Positions 51,301 to 62,444 of a stretch of 64,000 nucleotides of DNA are shown piece after piece (position 1 is the stretch's first letter; each line of letters begins with the position of its first letter). The notes under the pieces were generated by a model, which searched no databases, had not been told where the DNA came from, and was given only the letters and a program-made list of their open reading frames with translations. The stretch comes from Diacronema lutheri (lineage: Eukaryota; Haptophyta; Pavlovophyceae; Pavlovales; Pavlovaceae), in NCBI GenBank assembly GCA_019448385.1, contig JAGTXO010000003.1, positions 1,550,001 to 1,614,000 of the forward strand, in the 5' to 3' direction. The position numbers were made by a program, and so were the translations under genes.

Positions 51301-54041
51301 TCACGCGTCGCATCCCTCCCCCTGCTCGCGCTGCCGCAACCAGGCGCTCATCGCGCGCAGCGCGGACGCCTCCATCCTGTGCTGCGCGAGCATCGCTGCG
51401 CGCGTCGCCTCGTGGCCGCGCGCGAGCTCAGAGCGCGCGCCCTGCGCGGCCCGCTCCGACCCTGCGCGCGCGGCGCGGCGGGAGCGACGCGGCGCAGCCG
51501 AGCAGCGCGCGCGCGCGCAGGCACGGCATGGGTGAGGGGAATGCCGAGATGCGGCTCATTCGGCACGGCGCTAGTCGGCACGGCGCGCGCGCACACGCGG
51601 CGGCGTTCGAGTGGAGCGCTTTGAAGCGCTTGGCCGAATCGGACGCAAGCGCGGCGCATGCGCGCTCGAAGGGCGAGATGTGGCCAGCGAGGCGAAGCCT
51701 GAGCGCCTCGTGCTGCTCCGCCTCGACCATCGCGAGCCGCGCCTGTTGCAGCTGGCAGTAGTCGTGGTGGGCGCGCAGCTGCGCGAGGAAGAGCGCGCGC
51801 CCCTTGCCCGGCGACAGTTTGAGGCTGGGCGGACTCTTGCGCGCGAGCGAGGCTGGCGCGGGCAGGGCCAGGCCGTGCGGCGCGCTCGCGCACACGTCGA
51901 CGGGCGCAGCCGTCTCGGCGCTAAAGTCGATGCGCGGCGCTGCGCGCGCGGTACGCGCACGGGCACGGAGCGCGGACGGGCGCGCAAGGAGACACGCGTG
52001 AGGTCGCGCGGCGGTGGTGGCGGCAGAGGCCGCGGCCAACGTCTGATCGCGCAGCGCGCGCGTTGCGCTGGCTCGCCACTCGGATTAGCATGACGAGGGG
52101 CACGCAAGTTCCCCTCGGCGCCCCAGCTCGCACGAGCGAGAGTCGGCCTCTGCGTGAGAACGCTGTCGTCATTGCGGCGTGGTGTGACCCGCGCATCGCA
52201 CGATCGCGCGCGCGCGCGCGATCGGGCGATCGGGCGCACCGTAGCATTCAACGGCGGAGCGCGCGCACGGCTCGGCCTCCGAGTCGCATATCGCCGGATC
52301 GTCGCCCGACGGCGCGGCGTGGACGGCAACAGACTCGACATGCGCCGCGCCGTGCGGTTGGCCGTCGTCCTCGCCGATCGGAAGGGGAGGGCGTGGCGCC
52401 GGCGGCGCGTCAGATGTCGCGAGCGTTGGGAGCGCGTCGGCCGTCAGCTGCGAGTCGTGCGGCTGGGCGTCCTCTGCCGCGCCGCCGCACGGCGTGCGCT
52501 CCGGGCCGAGTGCGAGCGCCTCGTCGCCCGACGTGGCGGGCCGCGCGAGGCATTGCACCTCGCCCCCGTCGACGTCGAGACCGCCGCCCGATGGCGGCGT
52601 CGGCGTCGCGAGCACGAGCTCGCACGCGCTCACAAGCGCCGCCATCGTACCGCCGCTCGCGACGGGCTCCTCCGCCGCGGGCGCGCCAGCCGCGCGCCCC
52701 GCATTGCCGCGCTCCGCCTCCGCTGCAGGCGCTGCCGTCGGCTCTGCGCGCGGCGACGCCGCGCGCGCGGCGGCTTCGGACGCGGCGGGCGCTCCGGTAG
52801 CGGCGGGCGCGGGCTGCGCGCCCACGCCCGCCGCTGGCCGCGCGGGCGGCGGCGGCCGCGCGGCCGCGGCCGCGAGCGCGCGCGCGAGCATCGCGCCATG
52901 CGCTGCACTCGCAGCGGCGGCGGCCTCGGCCGCGGCGGGCGTTGTTGCGAGCGGAAGAGGCATCGGAAGGAGCAGAACGGGCGGCTGGTGACGCGCGCTC
53001 TCCTTGTGCTGCATGCGCGGAGCGGCGCGCGCCGTCGGCGCGGCACTCGCGCGCGCCTCGTGCTCCGCCTGCTGGCGGTGCGAAAGCGGCGTGCACTCGG
53101 GCACCGCGCACGGCGCGAGCGCGGCGTGCGCGGGCGCGGGCGTCGACGCGGGCGCGCGGTCCGACGTGGCGGGCGTCGCGTCGGCGGCGTGCGCGCGCGC
53201 CGCCTTGGCGGTCGCGGGCGCGGGCTTGACGCTGTCGGCGTCGCTTGACGTCACCGGCTCGGCGGTAGGCTCGGCGGTGGGCGGCGTGCCCGGCTCGGGC
53301 GATGTGGCGCGCGCAATCGGCTCGTCGGTGGCAACCTCCGCGTCGCCGTCGACGTCGACGTCCGCGTCGGCGTCGGCGTCCGCGTCGTTGTCCGAGCCGG
53401 GAGGCGACGCCTCAACGACGAGCGCGGCTGCGGTGGCTTCCTTGATGCGCCGTCGCTGCGCGCGCTGCGCCGTCATCCGCGCAATTGGCTCGGGCGGCGC
53501 GTCGGCGCCGGAGTCGCCGTTGGCCGCGTGCGGCGCCGAGCTTCTGCGCCTTGGCGAGACCCTCGTAGAACGCCTTGCACTGCAGGCCGGTGCGGCCGCG
53601 GATGTACATGGAGAACAGGCCCCACTTGCCCTCGTACGCAAAACGCCGCTCGCCGAGCATCCGGAGAAAGGTCGCCTCCTCCTCGTCGCTCCACGCGCAC
53701 TCGCGCCCGCGCTCGCCGGGCGGCAAATACTTGAGGTAGTACGCGTCGGGCTGCTCGGGCAGGACGTCCCACGCCGCGCGCCGCTCCTTGCGCCACGACG
53801 CGTACTCGGCGGGAAACCAGCGCCGCCGGTCCGCGGCGAGCGCCGGGTCGACGCACGCGGCCAAGGCCGCGGCCGCGGGCGCCGGCACGCCGCGCGTCGG
53901 CGGCGCGGGCGCCGACAGCGATCCGCTGGCCGAGCGCGCGCGCTTGGCGGCTACAGAGCGATCGGCCGGCTGCCTCGTCTCGTCGGCGACCACGCGCAGC
54001 ACGCCCAGGTGCGGCAGGGAGGACGCGCCCGGGTGCGACAT
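51301..54041 (-). CDS. SANT/Myb-domain protein, unknown function
   Basis: The start ATG is 54041. Residues about 60-165 include WFPAEYASWRKERRAAWDVL and a SANT-like domain CAWSDEEEATFLRMLGERRF ... WGLFSMYIRGRTGLQCKAFY. Downstream of about 53530 the coding pattern continues in the +1 frame (ANGDSGADAPPEPIARMTAQ, then a (DA)n acidic stretch and long Ala/Pro-rich region) to a donor at 52240. The next exon starts at 51939 (PRIDFSAETAAPVDV ... FLAQLRAHHDYCQLQQARLA) and ends near 51596. A last exon ends AMSAWLRQREQGEGCDA at 51301; its acceptor is ambiguous. The frame change near 53530 has no convincing intron: an assembly indel, an odd intron or two separate genes are all possible. Probably a nuclear chromatin or transcription protein. 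Confidence 0.5.
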
Positions 54042-54491
54042 CGACGAGGTTTGGCGCCCAAACGTGCAAACGGCAACAGAGCAGGACGGATTTCCACGGA
54101 TTGATGACTGGACGCCCGGGCCCGGCTGCGCCGTCCGGACACAGACTGTGAGGTCAAGGTCATCACGCGCTGGGGACGGGAGCGCTGCCGCCAACCGTGG
54201 CATCATGCCGCGCGAGTGCCCAGCGATCGGTGCGCGCCCAAGCCACGGCCGGCTGTCCAGTGTCCTCGTCCGTCACGGTCTGACGGTCATCGTCGTCGAT
54301 GTCGTCACCTGGCGCGACATCCGCATCGGCTCCTTTGCCGCTCCTTTCCCGTGCGCTTCCCCCCATGCTGGGCGGATCTCCACCGTCCGCAGGCGCATGG
54401 CTCTCGCCCTCTGCGCGCGCTGTGCTGCACAGCCTCCTGAGCCCTCGTTGCTGAGATCGCTCCAAATCAATCATCGACTTTTTTTTGGGGC
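54042..54491. promoter_or_regulatory. Divergent intergenic region
   Basis: 450 bp between the SANT gene start (minus) and the sulfotransferase start (plus). It ends with a run of T (about 54479-54486) just before the sulfotransferase ATG. It probably holds both promoters; no named motif is seen. Confidence 0.4.
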
Positions 54492-55499
54492 ATGCGCGCA
54501 GTGCTGCTCCTCCTCGCGCCCGCTCTCGCGCTCGAGGACGCGGCCGAGATCGCTCGGCGCCACGCGGCAAGCGCGCCGACGGCCGTGCGCGCTCTGCATG
54601 CGCGGCTCGCGCGCGGGCTCCCGTCGCCACGCAAGCCGTTTGTCTTCTTCCACCTGCGCAAGTCGGCGGGCACGACCATGCGCCAATACCTTCGAGACGA
54701 GGTGGCGCGCGCTCGCGCGCTGAGCCTTTACATCCCTTGCTACGGCGGCGTGCCATGTTCGACTTATCGCTTGCCCTCGGCCGGGCGCCGGCAGCCGGCG
54801 TCGATCATCGCCGGCCATCTGTACTTTGCCGGCGTGGAGACGGCGCTGCGCACGGCGGCCAACCCGCGGCCGACGCTACAGGCCAGGCGGAGGGCCAACT
54901 TCAGCTGCTTCACGATTCTGCGCGAGCCCGTGTCGCGCGTGGAGAGCTGCTGGAATTACCGGCTCGAGCAGCACGGCGTGGCCAAGCCCTTTGCCACGCT
55001 GACCGCCGCGGACATCCGCGCGTATCTCCCGTCCGCGCTCGACGGCTACGGCTTTGGCTGCCGCAACGAGCCGCTACGCATGTTTGCAGATGGCGGCGAG
55101 GCGGAGATGCGCGTCAACACGGCCACGGCAGCGATGCCTGTCGGAAAGTGGATGCTTGAGAGCGCGCTGCGCAACATGGCGACGTGCTTTGTCGGTGTCT
55201 TAGAGCGCTGCGAGGAGACGGCCGACGTGCTCGTACACGCCTTCCCGTGGCTCGGTCGGCTGCCGTGCTCGCGGCGGCGCAACGCGTACGCGAACAGCCG
55301 CACCAATGCGAACGGCACGCGCACGATCAGCGTGGAGCGCGCGCTCCGCCGTCAGACCAGCCTCGAGCAGCACACGTACGCATATGCCAACGCGATGCTC
55401 GACGCAGAGCTGGCGCACCTTCGCCACCAAGCGCTTACGCAGCCGCAGGCGACTCCAACGGCTCGCCGCGGCCAGCCGCGCAAGCTTGGGCGCCCGTGA
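54492..55499 (+). CDS. Secretory-pathway carbohydrate sulfotransferase-like protein
   Basis: 335 residues, one exon. The N-terminus RAVLLLLAPALALEDA is a signal peptide or short anchor. FVFFHLRKSAGTTMRQYL is the 5'-phosphosulfate-binding loop of PAPS-dependent sulfotransferases ('hxKxxGTT'). CFTILREPVSRVESCWNY is the 3'-phosphate-binding 'RxPxxRxxS' motif. The layout resembles Golgi sulfotransferases of the heparan-sulfate 2-O/6-O or Sulfotransfer_2 type, so the likely substrate is a cell-surface glycan. Several Cys (54745-54772, 55265) suggest luminal disulfides. The C-terminus is basic. Its 3' end converges on the GT71-GT32 gene, 103 bp away. Confidence 0.78.
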   Translation: MRAVLLLLAPALALEDAAEIARRHAASAPTAVRALHARLARGLPSPRKPFVFFHLRKSAGTTMRQYLRDEVARARALSLYIPCYGGVPCSTYRLPSAGRRQPASIIAGHLYFAGVETALRTAANPRPTLQARRRANFSCFTILREPVSRVESCWNYRLEQHGVAKPFATLTAADIRAYLPSALDGYGFGCRNEPLRMFADGGEAEMRVNTATAAMPVGKWMLESALRNMATCFVGVLERCEETADVLVHAFPWLGRLPCSRRRNAYANSRTNANGTRTISVERALRRQTSLEQHTYAYANAMLDAELAHLRHQALTQPQATPTARRGQPRKLGRP

Positions 55500-55602
55500 C
55501 CGGGGCTTCTGGGTTACGCACAGCGCTCTGCGGCGAGAGAGTTCTGATTGGGCCATTTCGCGGCGGGGCCCTCAGGCGGTAAAGGTGCGCGCTCGTCGAA
55601 CG

Positions 55603-58600
55603 TCACTCCATGCTGTGAGGCCCTTTGGATCTATGCGAGCCGCGCGCGGGCGAGAGCACGCACGCAGCGGCGCACAGTGCAAGCCCAGCGCCCGCCAGGA
55701 GGACGAGCTTTCTTTCCGTGTAGCCCGACTTGACCGCGCCCGACTTCCACGAGCCCACGCCAGCGTGGATGAAGAAGGCCATGCCGCTGCCGCGGTCGAC
55801 AAAGGCGATGTCCGCGGCGCCGTGCAGCGCGAGAAAGCTGTTCGTTGCGTCGGTGAGCAGCCCTGGGCCGGTCAGCTCGAGGACGCGCGAGTCGCTCGGC
55901 GGCTCGGCGCGTCCCGCGCGCTCCTCGTCCTCGAGGCGCGCAGTTGCGAGTCGGAACGCCGACTCGAGCAGCGGATGAGCGGGTGCAGCCGCAGCAAAGA
56001 TGCAGTTCCGGTATTGCGGGAAGCGCGCAAAATCGGACAGGCCGACCGCGATGGCCAGCTTGCCGAGAAGCGTCGGAATGAAGCTCCAGTTCTCCACGAA
56101 GAGGAGCAGGCCAGGGCGCTGCACGCCGTCGCCACTGCTCGCGTCCAAAGGCATCGCCGCCGCGGCCTCAAGCAGCGCGCGCAGCCGCGGGCGTGGCTCG
56201 ACGTCCGAATCGGCGTAGATGCCGCCTTCGAGCCACACGACCGCGAGCCGCCACATGTCCGCTCGCAACACGGCGGACGGCGCGCGGTCGTACACGCCGA
56301 GCGCCGCCGGCAAGCTCAGCATGTCCGCCGCGCGAGACACGTCGCGACGCGCCTGCGCGTCGTCCGCCACGCGCGTCTGCACGCCGAGCGCACGCCTGTG
56401 CGGCCGCGCGCGCGCGCCGTGTGCAGCGAGCGGCGCACGCGCACGCGGGCGGAGCGGCTCATCGCCAACATGGGCGCCAACATGGGCGCAAGCGAGCGCC
56501 GCGCGCTGCGGAGCGGTGAAGCAGGGCCAGGCGCGCGGTGGCGCGCACGCACCACGCTCCGAGCTCACCGTCCGCCTTGGCCGCGTCCCGCGCAGTCACA
56601 TGCACGACACTCGCCCACAGCCGCGCCGGTTCGGCACTCGACGGCGCGCCGCCGGTCGGCTGCACGCCATCCGCGCGCACCGCGAGCAAGCGCTCGACCG
56701 CGGCGAGCAGCTGCGCGCCGCGGTCGTTGCCTACCGGCGCGCTCGAAAGCTGCGCGAGCGCGCCGAGCGCGCCATCGAAGAAGAGAGGCACGCGCACGGC
56801 GCGCGAGCCCGCGGCGCCGAGCAGCGACGCCGCGAGGGCCGCGGCGAGCACCAGCGCGCAGCGCCTGCCGCGCGCGCACGCGCCGACGCGCGTCTCGACG
56901 TCGGCGCACGGGTCGGCAGAGCCGCGCGCGCGCGGCGGGTGCGGCCGCTGGCGCGCGGCGCGCAGCGCGGCGGGCATGCGGAGCAGCGCGCAGCTGAGCG
57001 CGAGCACGGTGAGCACGGCATAAATGGCGGCCTTGCGCACGCCCACGTCCGACCATGGGCTCGCGCGCTGCGTGAGACGCGAGCCGCTGCCGCCGCGGCG
57101 CGCTCCGCGCGCGCGTCCGCCCGCCGCGCTCTCCGCCGGGGCGGCCTCGCCCACGAGCCCGTTGACGAGCGTGATCGCGTCGCGCGCGGCCGCAAACGAG
57201 CGGCGCATCGCGCCGGGCAGGCCGGCGGGCGAACCGTCCGCGCCGAGCGGGATCGGCGGATGAGGCAGGTCGTGCGGCCCTGCCCGCACCAATGACACGC
57301 GCGCGGCGCAAGCAATCGGCGCGCGGCGCGCAGGACGGCAGCGCGTGAGCATTCGGCCCGCCGCGCAGCCGCGGGCGCGTGGCGCGATCGGCTGCGCATG
57401 AGCGCGCCACCGAGCTGCGCGCGGCGGGCGCACACGCGGCGCGCGCGTGGCGCGCCGCGTGCGGCACGGCGGCGCGACGCAGCGGACCGGCGCCGAGCTG
57501 CGCAAACATTGCGCAGCAGTGCAGTTCGGTGCGGCCATCATCGGCGTCGCGCGACGCCGCGCCGTCGGCGTGTCGCCGCCCATCGACGCCGCTTGCGCCC
57601 GCGCCCTCGCCCTCACCCTGCGCGGCAGCGGCGGCGAAGTCGACAAAGCCTCGCGCGTAGTGTGGCTGCCAGTTGAGCGAGATCGGCCGCCCGTCCACAA
57701 ACTGCACGTGGCCCCAGACCGTCTCGCTCGGTGCATCCGTCGCCACGCCGCGGGCCGGGCCGGCGCGCGGACGCGGCGCGCGCACAAGCCAGCCGACGCG
57801 CGTGCGCGCCGAGACGGGCTCGTCGATGCCGGCGAGCAGCGCGCCAAGCGCCCACGTGTCCTTGTCGCCGTGCATGTGTCGGTACGTCTGCGCGCGTAGC
57901 CGGTTGAGCGCGCAGACCGCGAGCAGAGCGCGCATGCTCGAGCGCTTGTCGATGGCGACGAGCGACGAGTCGATCTCCGCGCCGCGCGTGCCGCGCGCGA
58001 GGGCCGACGTATCAATGTGAATGTGCGAGTGCACGTAGAGCGGGTCGAGCGTGCGGAACAAGCGCACGTAGTCGGAGAAGAGCGCGAGGCCGCGCGCGCT
58101 GCTGCCGCCGATGAGCGCGCCACTCGTGCCTACGCCCGCGCTTGCGCCCGCCGCCGCGCCGCCGCCGCCGCCGTCCACCGGGGGCGCGGGCGGTGCGAAG
58201 AGGATGTGCGGGCTCTCGAAGAAGATGAGGTTGGCGTCGCACAGCACGCACAGCTCGCACGACGCGGCGAGCAGCGCGTACGGCTTCGCGGCGAAGGAGC
58301 GGAGGAGGGACGCGTGCGCGCGCATGTCCATCGAAAGGTGAGGGAGCATGTCAAAGACGCGCACGCCGCCATAGCTCTCGAGCAGGCGGACGGCGTCGGC
58401 AGAGAAGGCTTCCGCCTCGCCCACGTGCAGCACTTCCACGCCCACGCGCGACGCGACCCCCGCGCGCAGCGTGTGCACGCACACGACGACCGGCTGCGCG
58501 TACTGCCACGTGTCGCCGCGCGACGCGATCACGACGGCGATGCGGCCGCGCTCGGCGTTCGGCTCGCCGTGCGAGGCGACGCGCAGCCGATCGAAGGGCG

Positions 58601-59612
58601 GCGCGTCGGCCGTGTGCGCGCCGTACGCCCAGCCGTGCAGTCCGGCGCTCAGCGGCCACGGCTGTCCGATGCGCAAGGCGTGGAGAGGCTCGCCGCGCGC
58701 GCACGCCTCGTCGTCCGCCGAGGGCACGGGCGAGCAGAGGAATGGCGGAGCCCATGTCTTGGCGCGCAGCGCGCAGCCGTAGAGCAGCGCGAGCGCGCAC
58801 GCGAACGCGCTGAGCGGCAGCGAGCTCCGCGCGGCGCTGCACGCACAAGCGCACCCGTGCCCGTCGCTGCCGCGCGCCGGAGCGCGCGCCGCGCCAGCCG
58901 CACGCGATGCGCGCTGTGCCGCTCGAGCGAGCCGGTGCGCCCAGACCAAGGCGGTCTGCGCCATCGCCGAGCGCGCGAGGAGAGCGCGCGCCGCCGCCGC
59001 GGGCAGCGCGGCCGTCGCGCTGCCGACCGCCCGGCACGCGCACGCGCACGCCGTGCCACGCCCGCCGCCGTCGCTGCCGAGCGCGTGCGCCGGCGGCGCG
59101 CCGCGTGCGGGCGGCAGGTGCTCGACGGCGACGGCGTCCTCGTCGCCATCGAACGGTGGGGCGATGGGGCAAGCGAGCCGACTCGCGAGCGCGCCGTACA
59201 GCGTGAAGCTGCCCGCGCACCACGAGTAGAGCGGCCAGAAGGCGAATGCGCCCTTCTCGCCCACCTCGGCGGTGAGCGCGAGCAGGGCGAGCGCGAACGA
59301 GACGGTCGCGCAAAGCCATGCATCGACGAGCACACGGCGCGACGCGTGCTCGCCGAGCGCGGCGCGCACGGCCGGCGCTGGCGCGCCGAGCGCGTGTGCG
59401 AGCGGCAGGCAGAGCGCAAACGCCGCGACGTGCGCGCCCACCGAGTGTGGCGCGAGCGAAGCGGCAAGCGTGTACGTCGTGTAGGCGAGGAGGTCGAGCA
59501 ACGCGCCGGAGCACACGCGCGATGGCGCAAGCGCGCGCGCGCCGATGCCGGCGAGCAGCGCCTCTGCGCACACCAGCCACACGACCGTGGCCGGATGCGC
59601 GAGGTCGGCCAT
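55603..59612 (-). CDS. Bifunctional-looking GT71-GT32 glycosyltransferase fusion
   Basis: Exons 57488-59612, 56553-57279 and 55603-56395 (2125+727+793 nt) join in one frame to 1214 residues. The N-terminal 250 residues hold several membrane segments (VVWLVCAEALLAGIGARALA and others). The MNN1-like GT71 domain follows: ELCVLCDANLIFFESPHILF, SSLVAIDKRSSMRALLAVCA and YRHMHGDKDTWALGALLAG. Exon 2 supplies two further hydrophobic segments (AAIYAVLTVLALSCALL; CALVLAAALAASLLGAA) and WASVVHVTARD. Exon 3 supplies the GT32/OCH1-like core AVLRADMWRLAVVWLEGGIY followed by ADSDVEP (DxD), and a final hydrophobic segment. GT71 enzymes add alpha-1,3-mannose and GT32 alpha-1,6-mannose or related sugars in the Golgi. 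Two genes with an undetected end and start inside exon 2 is the alternative. Confidence 0.7.
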
Positions 59613-59683
59613 CGTGCAGGACGCGTGCCGTCCACCGCGCCCAGCTTGTCCTGCCCGCGTGCGCGATGCTCGAGGCGCGCGCG
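59613..59683. promoter_or_regulatory. 71-bp divergent promoter
   Basis: Only 71 bp separate the start codons of the GT71-GT32 gene (minus) and NMD3 (plus). No TATA box is visible. Confidence 0.4.
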
Positions 59684-61342
59684 ATGAGCGCGATCCCGTG
59701 CTGCACATGCGGCGTGCCGGTCGCTCCCAACGAGCGCGGCCAGTGCTACGAGTGCATTCGCGCCGAAGTCGACATCACCGCTGGCATCTCGAAGACGATC
59801 GCGCTCGATCGATGCTCCGTGTGCGGCGCATACCACCGCAACCCGCAGTGGGTGAGCGTCGAGCCCGATTCGGCGGAGCTGCTCGCGCTCTGCCTGAAGA
59901 AGACGCGTGGCCTCGACGGCGCTGCCGGCGCCAACCACCACCTCAAGCTCGTCGACGCCTCCTTCATCTGGACGGAGCCGCACTCCAAGCGGCTCAAGGT
60001 GAAGGCGACGGTACGCGCCGAGCTCGATGGCGGGCTGCAGCTCGAGCAGCAGTGCGTGATCGAGTACGTGCTGCGCGGTGGGCAATGCAAGGCGTGCGAG
60101 CGCGTCGCTTCACAGCAGCTGTGGAAGGCGTGCGTCCAGCTGCGGCAGCGCGCGAGCACCGCACGCGTGCTTCACCACCTCGAGCAGCTCATCCTACAGG
60201 CGGGGCTCGCGGTGGGCGCGGCCGACATACGGCCGGTGAAGGGCGGGATCGACTTCTTCTTTCTGGGCCGCCACGCCGCCGAGCGGCTGATTGCCTTCGT
60301 CGGCACGTACGCGATGGTGCGCGTGAAGCAGTCCCAGACGCTCGTCACGCACAACGAGAAGGCTGGCACGGCAAACATGCGGCACACGTGGGCGGTTGAG
60401 GTGGCGCCGATCTGCAAGGACGACCTCGTGCTGCTGCCGCGCCCGACCGCCGCCACGCTCGGCCTGCCCACGCCGCTCTGCATCGTCGCCAAGGTCGGGC
60501 GCAGCATCTTGCTCGTCCACCCGCAGTCGGCGCGCGTCGGCTCAGTCTCGGAAGCCGCCTACTGGAAGGCGCCGTTCGCGCCGCTGCTCTCACGCAAGTC
60601 GGCCAAGCACTTCACCGTGCTCGACTGCGAGGCCGACGCGCTCGAGCGCAGCGGCACCGTCGCCGCCGGCTCGGAGCGTGGTTCCGTCGTTTCGGCGTGC
60701 GCGCTTGGCGCAGCCGGCAGCCGCGCGCACCCGCGCGAGGGGCCGCGCTTCGTGCGGGGCGACGCGCAGGTCGTCCGCGGCGACGACTACGAGCACGTGC
60801 TCAGCGTCTTCACGCACCTCGGCCGCGTCCTCTCCGCGGGCGACACGGCCCTCGGCTACGACGTCGCGGCGAGCAGCACGCTCGACGACGTGAGCGCCGA
60901 GCTGCCCGCCGGCGCGGAGGCGCCCGACATTATTCTCTTCGGCAAGCTGCACGCGGGACAGCGCAAGTTCCGCAAGCGCAAGGGGACGCACACGCGCTCG
61001 CGCTTCGGCTCATCAACTGCCGGCTCGGAGCGCGGCTCGGACGCGGCGAGCACGCTCTCGGCCACCGAGTCGCAGGCGGCCGCCGAGCTCGACGCGATGC
61101 TCGACGCGCTCGACCTCGACACGGCGGCCGAGCCGGGCGCGGAGCTCGCGCGGCTCCAGCTGCGGCCGACGCTCGGGCCCGTTGAGGACGAGCCCGAGGA
61201 CGGCGACGAGCCCGAGAGCGAGGGCGAGGAGGGCGAGGAGGGCGAGGAGGGCGAGGACCAGCGGGGCGCCAACGGCGCCGAGCGCACCGCGGGCGGAGTG
61301 CGCGCCGTGGTGGCGCCTCCGTCGACTGCGCACGGAAGCTGA
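59684..61342 (+). CDS. NMD3: NMD3, 60S ribosomal export adaptor
   Basis: 552 residues, one exon, from ATG 59684. The N-terminal zinc region is CCTCGVPVAPNERGQCYECI then DRCSVCGAYH, and the next Cys pair is QCKACERV. VKGGIDFFFLGRHAAERLIAF and QTLVTHNEKAGTANMRHTWA lie in the conserved core shared with archaeal Nmd3. The C-terminal tail is acidic (EDEPEDGDEPESEGEEGEEG), where yeast and human Nmd3 carry shuttling signals. NMD3 binds the 60S joining face and recruits Crm1/Xpo1 for nuclear export. An in-frame ATG lies 18 nt upstream, but MSAIPCCTCG fits family starts better. Confidence 0.93.
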   Translation: MSAIPCCTCGVPVAPNERGQCYECIRAEVDITAGISKTIALDRCSVCGAYHRNPQWVSVEPDSAELLALCLKKTRGLDGAAGANHHLKLVDASFIWTEPHSKRLKVKATVRAELDGGLQLEQQCVIEYVLRGGQCKACERVASQQLWKACVQLRQRASTARVLHHLEQLILQAGLAVGAADIRPVKGGIDFFFLGRHAAERLIAFVGTYAMVRVKQSQTLVTHNEKAGTANMRHTWAVEVAPICKDDLVLLPRPTAATLGLPTPLCIVAKVGRSILLVHPQSARVGSVSEAAYWKAPFAPLLSRKSAKHFTVLDCEADALERSGTVAAGSERGSVVSACALGAAGSRAHPREGPRFVRGDAQVVRGDDYEHVLSVFTHLGRVLSAGDTALGYDVAASSTLDDVSAELPAGAEAPDIILFGKLHAGQRKFRKRKGTHTRSRFGSSTAGSERGSDAASTLSATESQAAAELDAMLDALDLDTAAEPGAELARLQLRPTLGPVEDEPEDGDEPESEGEEGEEGEEGEDQRGANGAERTAGGVRAVVAPPSTAHGS

Positions 61343-61502
61343 GCGCACGGTGGCTGGGCGGCTCGGCTTGGCGCTGGCTCGGATCCTGGCTTGCTCTGGC
61401 ATCGGTTGGATTGTGACAAAACCGGACAGACAACTTCACTTCAGCCAGACTCACAGTCAGACGAGGACTTTGAACTTCCTCCACGGGCGGCCGAGTCCGA
61501 AA

Positions 61503-62159
61503 ATGACGACGATCGACGCCGCGCTCGACGGCTTCTGTGCCAGCACGGGCGTGCCACCGGTGTTGCTGCTTATGATTTGGCCGTGCGTCGTACACTTCAT
61601 GTACGCGCTCGTATGGGTGCACCCCGGCGTCTTCTTCTCGAGCAGCCGTCCGATGGACCGCGTGTGGCACTTCCGCAACATGGCCTACTCAAAGCAGGTC
61701 TGGTTCTACGGCTTGCTGCCGTGGTACCTTGGCAAGGTGGACATGGCGCGCTTGGCCGAGCCCTATTACTGGCGCATCTTTGGGCAGATGCTCGCGCAGC
61801 CGCAGCCCGTCCTAGCGACCGGCCTCGCGATGCTCGCGCTCGGCGTCTTCCTCGAGGTCGCGTCGTTCAACGCGATCGGCGAAGCGGCCATCCTATACGG
61901 CTGCAAGTTTGGCGTGGAGATCGAATGGGTGGACAGCAAGTTCCCATACACGTGGACCAACCACCCGCAGCACATTGGCGTCGCGCTCGTGTACGGCTCT
62001 CTGCTGCTCTTCGGGTGGAACATTTGGCTTGACATGGTGCGAATCGTCGCGTGGTGGTGCGCGCTCTACGGCTTCCAGACGGTCGTCGAGGGCTTCCTTG
62101 CGCAAGACGAGCACGAGGCGCTCAAGGCGAAGGCGGCAAAGGCCGGCAAGGCGCGCTGA
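61503..62159 (+). CDS. PEMT-like small membrane methyltransferase
   Basis: 218 residues, one exon. Four or five hydrophobic segments are visible (VLLLMIWPCVVHFMYALVWV; VLATGLAMLALGVFLEVASF; IGVALVYGSLLLFGWNIWLD; IVAWWCALYGFQTVVEGFL). The segment TNHPQHIGVALVYGSLLLFG resembles the conserved 'HPxYxG' SAM-binding loop of PEMT/isoprenylcysteine-methyltransferase folds, and the acidic EGFLAQDEHE near the end resembles the EE motif. Phosphatidylethanolamine N-methyltransferase in the ER is the best guess; another phospholipid or sterol-type membrane methyltransferase is possible. It ends in a Lys/Ala-rich tail. A 41-G tract lies 67 bp after the stop. Confidence 0.6.
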   Translation: MTTIDAALDGFCASTGVPPVLLLMIWPCVVHFMYALVWVHPGVFFSSSRPMDRVWHFRNMAYSKQVWFYGLLPWYLGKVDMARLAEPYYWRIFGQMLAQPQPVLATGLAMLALGVFLEVASFNAIGEAAILYGCKFGVEIEWVDSKFPYTWTNHPQHIGVALVYGSLLLFGWNIWLDMVRIVAWWCALYGFQTVVEGFLAQDEHEALKAKAAKAGKAR

Positions 62160-62222
62160 GCGCGATCTTGCGCGGGCAGGGACACGTGCCGTTGCTAAAG
62201 GGCGCCCGCCGGCGGGCGCGCG

Positions 62223-62226
<4 letters not shown>

Positions 62227-62267
<41 letters not shown>
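62227..62267. repeat. 41-bp poly-G tract between convergent genes
   Basis: 41 consecutive G on the plus strand between the PEMT-like stop (62159) and the ferlin stop (62445). It is the longest homopolymer in the window. It could form G-quadruplex structure on the plus strand and would be C-rich in the ferlin transcript. True length is uncertain. Confidence 0.9.
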
Positions 62268-62268
<1 letters not shown>

Positions 62269-62444
62269 GAGGTGAAGACGATCGGCGCGCATGACACACC
62301 CGCAGACTCTACGCCTGAATCCGATTCTGAGATGTGCTCCCCGCTTCGCGCGCCAGCTCGACAGAACGCGGGGAACCTGCTCGCAAACCCCCCGCGCTCT
62401 CGAGCGCAGATCCTGCGCGCCCGCGAGCCTCAAGCGCCCGCCGG

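Noticed and set aside
54492-62159. Sulfotransferase, GT71-GT32 and PEMT-like genes as a biosynthetic cluster
   Set aside because: They are interleaved with NMD3 and other housekeeping genes in mixed orientation; nothing in the sequence shows co-regulation.
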